This document shows, piece after piece, positions 10,830-22,601 of a stretch of DNA of 43,117 nt. Origin of the DNA: Nephromyces sp. MM_2019 (lineage: Eukaryota; Apicomplexa; Aconoidasida; Nephromycida); contig JADHZB010000481.1 of NCBI GenBank assembly GCA_015657535.1, positions 1 through 43,117 on the forward strand. Reading direction: 5' to 3'. A program made the position numbers and the translations under genes. The stretch's first letter is position 1; each line of letters opens with the position of its first letter. The notes beneath the pieces were generated by a model, which worked only from the letters and a program-made list of their open reading frames with translations, made no database searches and was not told the DNA's origin.

Positions 10830-11419
10830 CTATGGCTTTTGATTATTTATCATTTTAAAATTTTTAAAACAAGCTAAGTTCCTCATATCTCCAGGGCTTA
10901 TATACTTATTAATATTTAATCCCAAAGAGTCTTTAGGTGATGAACATCAAAAAATATTTGTAGCGCTAGTTATATTTCAGACTCATTTTTAGGTTTGAGA
11001 GTATTTGTTTCGAGTGAATCTTCAAGCTTATAAATTATACCGGATTAGGTATTGGAGCTTAACGATTCTAACCTATACCGTTCAGATGATCCTAAAAGTG
11101 AATCGAATACTCTTAGCATGTCTCAATTTGATATATAGAACTAAAGCAAAGGATTCATCAGCTCAATTCAATGTAGAAGTAGGTAGCTTGATAATAAAGT
11201 ATCTGTCTAAGTTCCACTTGTTTCAAATTTTTCGCACAATGAGCCCATCACTAGAATTCTTTCTTTCTCTTGGCATGTATGAAGCAGACATAAAGACATA
11301 ATGTTCTAAAGCAAACAGCCAGATTGAATCAATAAAAAAATCATAATTTCAAGTATTTAAATCACATACATCATTGAAAGATTCCTACCTCTTCCCGCTT
11401 CAACCCATCACTTTCCTAA
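10830..11419. other. Divergent region, possible remnants of biotin carboxylase 5' exons
   Basis: On the minus strand there are short coding-like stretches that end in stops before any usable donor: one starting MLRVFDSLLGSSERYRLE near 11120, one containing KYISPGDMRNLACFKNFK near 10910-10850. The second is in the same frame as the first called exon but is separated from it by an in-frame TAG, which is also the acceptor. They may be chance or decayed exons. A plus-strand open frame at 11005-11301 has no recognisable content. Confidence 0.35.
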
Positions 11420-14400
11420 ATGGAAAATACATTTCAAAGTAAGTTCTTTTATCCCCACCATATCATGTTGTCTTATAATTGTAACAATTAAACCACTTTA
11501 AACACAAACATTCTTAATGTGTTTGTGCTCCGATAATTCCCTAGTTCTTACTTTGCCACTCTATATACACCTAACTATACAAAAATTAATTGTCTATGAC
11601 TCTGCACACTTACTACAATACACATAGACTTATTTCAACAAATTTATCACACCACACAACTGTTAAAATAAACTCTATTATAGCACTAACACACGTCCAG
11701 CTAACTAATGATAAATTCTCTTTCAAGCAACAATATGTATGCTCTATAACAATTGTTTTTTACTCCTAAGATTTTATTACTCCATGTTTACAAACATAAA
11801 TAGAGAAACACAATATGTTATATAATCAATACTTCAGGTACTTGCAGGCTTAGTGGTCGAGGTATCTATGTTAACACCCTTCAAGTTGATATAAGGTATT
11901 GATTAACTTTTTATTTCCTTACTTAATTTATCCTATAGACCTTGTATAAAATTTATTGAAACCAATTTCAAATTATACAGCAATTGGAATACATCTCCAA
12001 TTACCTTATCACCTTTATTAGAAAGTAAGGACACAAACTTTCTCAACCTTGAAGAATATGTAAAAATGGTAAACAACTACTAAAATCCATAGCAAAAAGT
12101 CTATGATATACTTCCATAAGTTATTCATATCCTCGAATTATACATATATTATCCCAGGCTGGTGGCACACAACCAAGCTCTTCAGGAGATTTGGCTATAA
12201 TTGGTACTGTTCTCAATGCTAAACAATTTGAGATTAAAGGTTAAATTATAATTGATTCTAGAGCAAAAACACACCAACTAATGATCAATTTTTACTGACT
12301 ACAGGTAGTCAAAAAGTTTTATGGGAGTTGTCAGATCTCAAGTAAACCTTTTCAAGCTTGTGTTTTAAATTTTAATAAAATTTTTAACCAACACAATTAC
12401 ATTCAGGAACACACAATTGAGAGTTATGGTGAAGGGGCATTCTACCACTGAACTGTAAGTTTCTTTATGAAATTGAGATAAATCATGAGCATAAATATAC
12501 ATTTTTACAACTCAGCAATTTGATGGAAGAAGGAACTCTTTGGGCTATCCTTAACCCTCAGCTTAGAGAGAAGGATCCACAATATGATACGCGTATGGCT
12601 GATGTATACGATATGACTAATCTTATGAAGGTTTGGGTGTTGTTTCAGCTCTACAGTAAATCTTTCTATTATCAATGACAAAATCTGCTGAATTTCTCAG
12701 ATTGGACTGGTTACAGGTTTAGTGCAATGCAAAGGTTTAACAGCTAAAGGGTCAAATTGCAAAAATATTATCTATAGGTGAGCTTTTTGATAAGCCAGTT
12801 TATATATGAATTACATAAGGTGTCAATCGTTATAATTTTATAAAGCGTGGCTTACGGTGAATACTGTAAGTACCATGTTAGCCAAGCAACAAAAAAAAAG
12901 AATAGAGCTTCCACGAAAACTCAATCTATCTCAAACCAAAACCTTAAGAAGTTCAAAACCTCCCATGTTAACCCACCAGCCCGTAAAATTGATCTTAATC
13001 CTAATTTATCAACAGCCCATATAACAACAGCCCCAAATCATACGAAAGCTGGTGTAACTCCATCTTTAGCTTTACAGCCTACTGATAATAATCGGAAACA
13101 ACCATCCGTCAAGCCATTCAATGAAATTTTTGCTGAAGATTATTCACCATTGCAAAACACAAATGTGAACAAAAAATTCCCAGGCCTAAAAGATTTAGTA
13201 AAAAGGGCTGAATTAAGCAGGACTGGTAAGGATATATAAATTTGTAAAATTAGCTAAATATTCTTTAAACCCTCGTCTCAAAAATGAATACATCCTTCAC
13301 AACTTACTATAAAATCCTTATTCAGATACCATCCATACGCATTTACCAGCCAAGCATTCACATGAAAGTGTTCAAAAAAAGTCCACAATGGAGAGCATTC
13401 AGAACAAACAACAGCATGAAAATATTCAACGTAAACACACCCACGAAGATATTCACCACAAGTTTACAATAGAGAATATCCAGTTCAAGCAAAAAAATAA
13501 CATTCCACAGAGCTACACTGAAGCCAAAATCCTATATAAGCATAAGGAAAACACTCTTCAGAGACATACACGAGAGAATTCTAATAATTTTAAGGAGATC
13601 AAGCATAAAGCCATACAAGAAAAGTCAGAAAATTTAAGCAATAAGGAAAACATATCTACTAATAGGAGCCCTATTATAATTTGGGGCATGCGCCTAAGCA
13701 TACTAATGAAGTCTAAAGTAAGTTTTATAAAAGTAATTCTAAAATTATGTTCGACACTCTATATATTATAATTAGGATAAGTCTGACTATGAAAAGCTTT
13801 CTAAAGAATTACTCAAATTTCAGAATATGGGAACAGAATTTGATACAAACGAATTGAAAATGATTGATTTGGAATTCATCTGTAAGAAGTTGTTTACGCA
13901 TGTAAATGAGGTTAGAGCTAGTATAAATCTTTGTGCTGATTTAATTTTTTATTTACCCCACATTCTCAGGAAGTTGCGATTTCATCACTCAAATGTTATC
14001 GATGGGCCATCAGCACAGGGAAGTCAAAAATATCAAAAGTCGAACCAGGGAATCAAGCAGATAGTAAGTTTGCTAGTATGTTGCTATTATTTTATAGATC
14101 TGGTCTTCCAATTGAAACTTTAGGTAGTAGCAATACCCCAGATAATCAATCGGAAACCCAATCAATTGTGAACTCAACCAAAAAAAATCAATCTCAATCG
14201 AATATTGTAAGCCAAGCTGGGATCAATCAACTTCAACGAATAAACGAGAAATCAACTAGTAATAATCAACTTCAATTAAGCAATGAAAAACTTGTTATTT
14301 ACAATTCAACTCGTCAATTAATTATTGAAAAGTACTCAAATTCATTTAATAAGGATATTGAAAATCAGGCTGTAAATGACAACTTACTTAAGAGAATGGA

Positions 14401-15051
14401 AGAAGCTATACAACAGAAATCAAGTATTGATTCTTTCAGAGAAGAGGTATACATAATAAACTTGCTTTTAATGATAATGTTATAATATTTTTACTGTAGG
14501 AAGATGCCCAGGAACTTAGATCACAAATGCTCAACTTAGAAAAGTTAGATGCAACTGAAGAATTCAAGTCCACAATCAAATCTGTTGAGATTCAGGCGTT
14601 TTATTGTGAACAGGTACGTATTAGCTTTATATAAAACAATGTTCCAAAACCTAAAATCTCATAAAACAGTGTAAACTCTGGATGGACAAAGTGAATCCAG
14701 ATTGTGTAAATCATAATATAAGGAGGGCTCAGTGCCTCAAAGAATTTTGGGAGTGCCTCACTCCTGCATGTGGCAGAAGATTTTTCTCATTGAACCATCA
14801 GAAGCCTAAATTATGCCCAAAGTGAGTCCATACTTTAAAAATTATTTATAATTGAATTATCAATACAATTTATAAAATCAGTTGCAGGCATTCAACAGCA
14901 TTTGCTAAACCTGTCTCAATGTATAGGGAAAGGAAATGTGAGCCACTTGACTCTGAAAAGTTGCTTCTGATGTGAGCTATATATAACCCAAAAACATAAC
15001 ACATATATAATTGTCACAATTTATTTTCATAGCTCCGAAGATAAGCTATAG
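11420..15051 (+). CDS. MCM10: MCM10 replication initiation factor
   Basis: MCM10 activates the CMG helicase at origins. Seventeen phase-consistent exons: 11420-11438, 11838-11895, 11939-12068, 12158-12239, 12305-12341, 12407-12454, 12516-12630, 12701-12777, 12846-13225, 13326-13717, 13776-13910, 13970-14063, 14124-14446, 14500-14613, 14670-14821, 14888-14971, 15033-15051; 752 residues. The OB fold comes first (DLAIIGTVLNAK, VLWELSDL, GTLWAILNPQL), then the family CCCH zinc site: C173-x9-C183-x12-C196-x2-H199 (YGEYCKYH). A long Lys/Gln/His-rich linker follows, then a C-terminal zinc region with FYCEQC, NIRRAQC, ECLTPACGRRFFSLNHQKP and CPK. The start is the least certain point: exon 1 codes only MENTFQ plus one base and is followed by a 399-nt intron. 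Confidence 0.88.
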
Positions 15052-15163
15052 CCCAAAAAATTCAATTCAACATCAACGATAAATGACTGATGAAAATTGA
15101 GGATATATACATATATATTGCTCTTGGTACTGATTTTTGAAAAATTTATTACTAAAAAATTTT

Positions 15164-16439
15164 TTAAACAATGAAATAAGTATAATTTTGTTTTGGTTTC
15201 CCCGTTATTGGATTTGTATATAGTGACTCAAGAGTTATTTTACAAAACTTATAACTATAATTAAAAATCTTGGGTGTAACTTCTACACATTGCTCTCCAG
15301 GATAACAATTAGTATCACTGACACATGGTCTAAGTGAAAAGTAATTAACTATAAAACTAGACATTGGAAAAACAAAAATATTCCAGATAAAATTTGCATA
15401 TTGAGAATAGAAGTTTGCAATTTGATTAGCAGTTGCATTAATTGCTTGATGCACTGGTGGTTCAACGTATTGCTCAATATATTGTTTAAAAGTTTCATAA
15501 CAATGCATTAGACAATCCTCATAACTCACCGATGCACTTTGGTGCTTTTGTGAGCAATATTGTAGGCAATCACTTACTTTACTTATATAGAGAAAGTCCT
15601 TTTTTTCCAAACATATCATCATATCTTGGTAGTTGTCAATTGTTATATTAAAATTCGTCATACAATAGTCATAGAAAATATTTATCATGAATCTTTGGTC
15701 CCGCTTCGAATATTCTTTATTGTTTTCATGAATTGAATCGGACCAGCTGTCTATAATTTTTGATGAATTTTCTTTATAAATGTAACTGGGGCTAAAAGCT
15801 GGAAAACTTAACAAGTTTGAGCTTAGCACAGCTTGATTTTGGGGACTATTTGGCTTATCCTTTAGATGAAAGTCATGGTTTAAGAGTATATTACATCATA
15901 CAGTTTTTAAAAATATCTTAGGAATATAGATTTTCTTTTATAACATTTCAATATTCATTACTTGAAACATGCATTAATATTTTTTGTTAGTAAATTTTCA
16001 AAAATATTACAAAAAAAGCACCTGGGGTTTAACATATTTCAGCTAGTTTGTTTTGTGTACAAGGTTTCTAGTATACATCATTAAAGACTAAAAGAAGAGG
16101 ATTAAAGCTTATCAGTCTTTCTCATGGTGATTTATAGTTATATGTAGCGAGTTGCTAATGTTATGATAAACATTTGGCTTTATGAATTTAAATATAATTA
16201 ACAGTTTGCTAGAATGTTTCATATATAAATAAGGATGCTAAATAATTATAAAGGGCACAATATACACGCACCTGTCCATATATCACCCATTCTGATATAC
16301 TGTATTGATTAGAATTTGTCCCAAGAGTAGCTAACTCGAGGTTATTTCCCAAACATAACATAAATGCTAAAAAGCTGTTCCAGATTAAACATAATCCTAA
16401 TATAAAATTGAACATGTTAAATTTATTAGGCATTTTCAT
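15164..16439 (-). CDS. Secreted cysteine-containing protein with twin CX3C motif, function unknown
   Basis: Two exons, 16439-16272 and 15859-15164, in phase; 287 residues. The N-terminus (MPNKFNMFNFILGLCLIWNS) is a likely signal peptide; an in-frame ATG at 16487 exists but is followed by a TTTTTTTTCTTTTAG tract that looks like the end of a 5' UTR intron. The mature part carries CLQYC and CLMHC separated by 13 residues, and a later CVSDTNCYPGEQC cluster like those in small secreted disulfide-rich domains. A hydrophobic segment (FIWNIFVFPMSSFIVNYF) lies between. I recognise no family. The stop is 112 bases from the MCM10 stop. The 412-nt intron is long for this locus, so a small exon could be missing. 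Confidence 0.6.
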
Positions 16440-17349
16440 CGGTACGATAAATGAGCGATTGATAACTAAAAGAAAAAAAATTTTCATTAGATAAATCGAA
16501 GCAATAAAAATTTATTTAGTATTTAACTTGTTAAATAAACACTTTGCACTTTGATATGAATAATGACACTTGTGATGTTAGAGAGCTATCACACCAATTG
16601 AAATATGATAATTTTACTAATCCTAGTACATAAATTTGACCTAATTTAAGTATATAGGTTTGAGAAAAATAGAGTATGTGGATCTATTTTAAAATCAAGT
16701 ATGTATCTCTCCTTTATTACTTAATTTCTGTCTATAATTTTTAAAGAGATTGTATACTAATCTATATTAAAGCAAGATTTAATAATCTCTCTATATTTTT
16801 AAATTATATATTCTAGATATCTTAAAAATAATACTGCTTTGTATTTGTTGTGATTATATTTTTTTATATAATGAGTTGAAAATTTGAATTGTGTTTAATG
16901 TCCTATTGAAGTAGTTTGTCGAAATATAATGTCATTCTTTACAATACTTTATAATTCAATTATAAATAAAACTTTCAAGGAAATCAGAAAATTATTTTTA
17001 AATTCAAAACATTTTTAAAGTTGTATATAATTTGTAGTTAAAATATAACTCACAAAAATTAACAATGAATGACTAAATTTGTGAAAAAATTTGTTTATTT
17101 GTTTATTAAAACTTTTCGAGGAAAATGTTATTATGTAAAATAAAATTTATGTTTCCGAGTGTAGTTTGCGATGTAACTTAAAATAAATTTATATGCCTAT
17201 GTTTAAGCTTGAGTTGGGTGAAACAGATTTGAGTCATTATCTATGAGAGGTTTTTATAAATAACTTGAACTATAAAAAAAATAAAATATATTGTGATAAA
17301 TTTGTGTCAAAAAGTTGATGATGTTAAAATCAGATGTTTCTGAGAGTAA
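16440..17349. other. Intergenic spacer
   Basis: AT-rich sequence between the NAT10 stop and the start of the secreted-protein gene, both on the minus strand. Apart from the possible 5' UTR intron of the secreted-protein gene near 16440-16490, I see nothing in it. Confidence 0.5.
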
Positions 17350-20300
17350 TCAATAACTGTGTGACTTTTTTTTTACTTTAAAGCCATCCTTTTTATTGTT
17401 AGCTTTGCTAAGTGTGTTATTTTTATGAGGATTCTTTCGTTTTATGCTAACCATTCCTGATAAATTGAGTAAATACAATTTATTATGGGTCTAAGTAATA
17501 AAATAACTGCAGTTTACCTGATATTGATTTTCCATTAAGTTCCACTTGGAAGTCATCTTCAGTTATACCATCCATTGAATATTTCTAGATAAGATAATTT
17601 TAAAGTAATTTCATATAATTTTATTTTAATCAAATTTCTTATTTGTATACCTTGAGGAGCTTGTTGTCCATAGACCGTAATAATTCTTGCCTTTGCTCAT
17701 TTAATTCATCATTGACGATTTTTGCATCATCATTAAGCTCTTGTGTAAAAGATTGATTTGGTAATGTTCCATTTTCAACAAGGGTTGCTCCTGAGTATTG
17801 ATTAGCTAATTGCCCATTCTTTAAGAGATCTTTTTCTGCTTGTTTTTCTATGAGTGCCTATAGTTTGAACATTCATTATAAATAAGATTCATATGGAGAG
17901 ATAAATTATGCATAAACATACTTGTATATGGTTATGAATTTTATAAATGGCCTTGTTAAATAGAGCCATCGCCTGATTATGAGGTATACCCAACTCGTTG
18001 GCAGCTTCTTCAGCTAAAAAGCAAAACAGTATATATGTCAGAGTAAGCTGTGAGTAAAAAAAAATAAGTCACTTACAGGACTTTCTCTGGCACGCCATAG
18101 CCAATATTACAGCACATTGGTGGTAAGATAGAGTTAGATTTTTAAATCTTTTTGTGAATAGAAGCCATCCGATCGTAGGAAGAAGGTCAGTGATAAAGTG
18201 GTGATCCGCTAATTGTTGAGTATATTTCTTGATCCTCCTTATGTCATGCTCAGATAATAGGTACTTAACCTAAAAGATATTTTATCATAATTAAAAAATT
18301 AGATATCTAAGCTTAAATGAAATTAGTTGAGACGTTCTTACGGATTCAGCGTCTAGTATTGGTAGAGGTGTGGATTCAGTGGGCTGAGCTTGCTGATTCA
18401 CAAACGAGTTAGATTGTGTGGCAGGCGGGTTTATGATTGAAAGTGCCAATTTGAGATTCAAGTGTGAGAAGGAATATCCTAAAAGTTGTTGGAATCTTAA
18501 TCTAAAATCAGAAGTAAACTTTTCTGCCCATAGAGAGTCACTAACTTCCTGGTAATTTAAAAATTACATGGATGTAAAATTAAAATAAGTTTTATGAAAA
18601 TTAACTCCTTGTGAAATAGTCTATTGTACCTTATTGGAATTTCGGGATGGTTTAATCATAATCATTGAGTTTTCTCCAGTGGCATCTGTCCGTGATGATC
18701 TCAAATAGACGGGTAAGAAATATAGCTTGTGCCAAAACTTGTATAATTCCAAAGTAACACCAAAAGAGGTTCCGTAATAATGGACTTTAAATTTTGAAGA
18801 TGATTCACTACAGGCACTCAATAGTGGCTGAGTTTCTCTTTGTTGTATTGATTCAGAATGTAAAAGGTCAGTTTTTAGGCCTTGCCTAGGATGATGAAAT
18901 GAAAAAGTAGTCAATAAATTTTTCAAAAAGTTTAAACTCTATCAACGTCAATAGTTATGAATTTTTTCATTAAGTATCTAAATATCTTACTGATTTTGTG
19001 AGTCATCAAATTTGCTACTATTGTTTTGTACAGATGAATTATTTTCTATATCAGATTGGTGTTTAGGTTGTTCATCCCAAGTTTCAGTAGTATTTTCATA
19101 GTATTTGATTAATTGCTTGATAGCTTCAGACCCATATCCCATCCTCATGAGTTGAGGGTGGCATGCTATCCTGACAATTCTTACCTGAATAAAATATTAG
19201 AATAATTGATAGTTTTTATCAATGGGATCATGATATAATTTACATAGGTAAACAAATAATGTATATAATTCAATTACCCCACAAAGAGAGCCAAAATCTT
19301 CATCTGAAAAATATTGTGACAATGTCCATGCAAGCATATCGCCTGAAGGTTTAGTGCCTCTTCCGAGATTCTCTTTCATAGAAGACTTAGATAGGTTTCC
19401 CTCTATACAAACCTATAGATATTTAACACTAATAGGGTATAAAATTTTTATTTGAAACTTTAAAAATATTTACTTGAATGGCGCAATAGATGTCAGGAAT
19501 GTTCTGTTGGGTTTCATCAATGGGTGGTAACAAAACAAAAACTTGGTGGGCAGGTGCATCCGATAGCAAAGCTAAGTCATTTGGTGAATTTTTGTAGTGT
19601 GAAGAAACAAACAACGATATAAGGTTATGGAGAAATTTTTCAGAAGATTTGTGGTATGAAAACAAAGCGTCCCGGTTCACTTGGAAGAGCTCACACTTGG
19701 ACGAGGAGGTAAGTCCAACCTAGAGAAAGGGAAAAATAGCTATATTTACTGCTATGCAGGGTGTGAAGGTAATGATAAGTACTTTAGAATTCAATGTGGG
19801 GCCATTAGTCGCATCTAAGCACAACAACTCGTTTAGCCAGTTTTCAATAGGGTCCTCAGGTGAATATCTTATAGGCTCCTGAAATTCAAATGGAAGAAAA
19901 TAGTATAAAATTGATTTAAAATTTCTTTGGTTTGCTAACTTTAAGAGTCAATTTCTTGAGGAGCTTGGGAGAGATATGCTGATCAGATTTAGAGTCACCA
20001 GTGTTGTTATTAGCCATAATAGTGTTCCCTTGAGAAAGATCATTGAAGAGCTTGATGGATAGTGCACGCCCTGTACCTTCATAGCCATTAACTGTAGACG
20101 AGATGAAAATCAGGCCACTCCCTAGGAAAAATGATTAACGAAAATTTAAGGATAGAAGTCTTTTTATTTACTCAATTGAAATTATTGTTTTACCGAAAAG
20201 ATTTTTCACAACAGGCAAGGGTATGGCAGCAGCTTCATCAATAACAAGGAGTTCTGCTTGTTTTGCAGAAACATAGTCCTCAGGTTTTATGTATCGTACT

Positions 20301-21763
20301 GTTTGTCGATGATTTTTAAATATGTTAATTTGTGTAACTACGTCTTTCAAATCTTGCTCAAGTGATTCGCGTGAGTAAACTATTTCAAAATCTGAGTGTT
20401 CTTTCATACCCAAGGATTCAAGACCCTGTTTCATAAAGATCATTTAAATCGAGATGTTTTAAAGTAACATATAAGAATGTCTGACTATACCTACCTTTTT
20501 CACGAATAGGAAGACGGTACCAATCATCTCTGGTGATGGAGCGGTGACAACTATGTTAGAGTAGAGATAGTTGATAGCGCAGGCAATACCCAGACCTGAT
20601 CAATATATATAATTTATTAAATTAAATTGCATAATCTTAACTGTGTAAATAAGATGCATACCTAGCGCTGCAGATTTTCCTCGACCTCTCCCAGCTGTAA
20701 GTGCAACAGCAATGTTTGATCCTTTCTCACTAATTATGCCATTCAGACTTGTAATACACTTTGCTTGGTCTACGGTTACAGTGCACTTAATAAGATCACC
20801 TAGGCAGTGAATGTCTTTTGCAGAGTTTTTTATGCTTTTGAGCTCTTTTAGGTTTGGTGTCATAAATATGGAGAGCCCACTACCAACCTGAAGTAGTTGT
20901 AGCAAAATTATAAGTAATTCATTAAAGAAGTAGCTTAAAATCTCATTAAGTATCTAGAAATTTTGGCTAAAGTATTTAATTTTTGTTACCAGTATTTGTT
21001 CGTCATTTATTATGTTTTCTGAATTGAATAATTTGTTATCTTCAAGAGGGACTATTGAGTTGGCATGTTTGCATATGGGTAATATGTTTAATTCATCATC
21101 CATGATTAAGCAGCCCTTGCAATTAGCAAGACTCAGTATAAATCTTTCGTTGAAGCGAGGTTCTATCTTATCAAAGCTTTCAGTACGAAACTTCGAGTGG
21201 ATGTCCATCGTAATAGAGTAAAGCTGCTTTAACGAGTTCATAGAATTTAACAGTAGGCATATGATTCCTCCACCTTCTACTGTTTCTATTGTCCTACAAA
21301 GGTTGTTCGGGTCCAGAGCTTCAAAATCCTATATATATAGGTTTTGCATTTCATTGAAGGCAATTTTTTAAAAATGAAAAATTCATATATATCAAACCTG
21401 AAGAACACACATTCCAAAAGTTTGGCCCAAGATAGATTGCGTTTGTTTATAGTAGCAATAACGAATGTTTGTTGTTGAAACAAAAAGTTCAAAAGGGTCT
21501 TCCAATTGAGTGTCATATTGACCTCTTTGCATTTTCTTCTTAATTACGTTCATTCGTTTCTTCCTGTGTGAGCTGAATCCTAAATCCTTTTTGTAGCACC
21601 AAAGTAGGGAAGGCTTTTTAGTAGTGATCTTATTCAATATATAGTAAAGATTAACAACTTGATCTCTTCCTTTATCACCAACCAGTACTAAAAGAGTTCG
21701 GTGGCGTGTTTTGATGTTGTTTTCGATCAGGGTTTTAACCCTAGGGTCGACTTTCTTCTTCAT
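17350..21763 (-). CDS. NAT10: RNA cytidine acetyltransferase, NAT10/Kre33 family
   Basis: Makes N4-acetylcytidine in 18S rRNA and in some tRNAs using acetyl-CoA and ATP; nucleolar (family knowledge). Seventeen phase-consistent exons: 21763-21398, 21328-20990, 20887-20662, 20595-20495, 20425-20194, 20121-19940, 19878-19783, 19719-19474, 19412-19278, 19184-18991, 18885-18630, 18548-18342, 18269-18077, 18013-17922, 17857-17651, 17584-17518, 17456-17350; 1081 residues (human 1025). The N-terminus KKKVDPRVKTLIENN and the block LGFSSHRKKRM are near-invariant family sequences. The helicase-like module has Walker A GRGRGKS (301-307) and VIDEAAAIPLP (about 405-415). HYKNSPNDL and LSDAPAH follow, then the GNAT acetyl-CoA site HPQLMRMGYGS (650-660) and VYLRSSRTDATGENSMIM. 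The C-terminus is Lys-rich as in orthologues. Extra Asn/Ser-rich insertions (for example near 19000-19100) explain the extra length. All key motifs are intact. Confidence 0.96.
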
Positions 21764-22601
21764 TTGTTTTATGTGATGAGAAATCGTGATCTAAAATCAT
21801 ATACAGGTATAGCTACTAATTAATTTAGGGGTTAACAATACACTGAGAACTATGAAAATTGATTATGTATGATTTAATTGATTATTGGCCAATTGAGTAA
21901 TACTTGTGAAGTGTTTGTTAGGATAAACCTGTGAGCCTAGAAGTTAGCTTATTAAACAGCAGACGCTTGTCATTGAAGATGATGATGACAATGTTGGTAT
22001 CTAGAGCTACAGTAGCAATGATTAATATCAAGCTTATTATACAGTAGTAGCTATATACATACCTAGTTAGTTTCAGTAAGTCACTCTCGTCAGTAAATAA
22101 TAGCTTTGTCTAGCTATCTAGCTTGATGTGTTATTATGTAAACAAGTACTTTTAAATCAGAAGTCTCCTTTCGTTAAATAGTTTTAAAACCGATGACGCC
22201 AAATTAGATAAGGCCTCAACAATAACTTTAATGACTTACAGTCACATGACTAGCCTAATATATTGATCTTAAGCCAAGATTGTGTTATTACATACGGAAT
22301 CCGTAGTTGTTTTAGAAATTTTCAAATTAAACTTTCACGATTATTCAATTAAAGCGAACTTTACCAGTTAAATCGTCTGACGGGTATTATAATATGAGGT
22401 ATAATATTGGGTGTTATGAATAAATAGAAAACTTTTAGGTTATTTAAAAGTATATACATTGCATTATGCCTGATACTCTACAATCAGTTGCTCGAGGATT
22501 ACTTTACAAAATAACATTTTAAAAACAAAAACTATTCATATTAGACAAGATAAATATTTTAAAACTGCTCGAGCATTCCTATTTTTTAAAGTGTAGATAA
22601 A
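21764..22601. promoter_or_regulatory. Divergent promoter region between NAT10 and the MCM-like gene
   Basis: 838 bases with no coding content, between two divergently transcribed genes, so it must hold both promoters. The only pattern I see is the octamer TGCTCGAG, present near 22489 and again at 22566 inside the perfect 10-base palindrome TGCTCGAGCA, about 35 bases before the MCM-like ATG. Assigning a role to it would be guesswork. Confidence 0.4.

Noticed and set aside
11005..11301. Plus-strand open frame of 98 codons
   Set aside because: No family resemblance, lies in the divergent region between the biotinyl gene and MCM10, and has no partner exons in frame.
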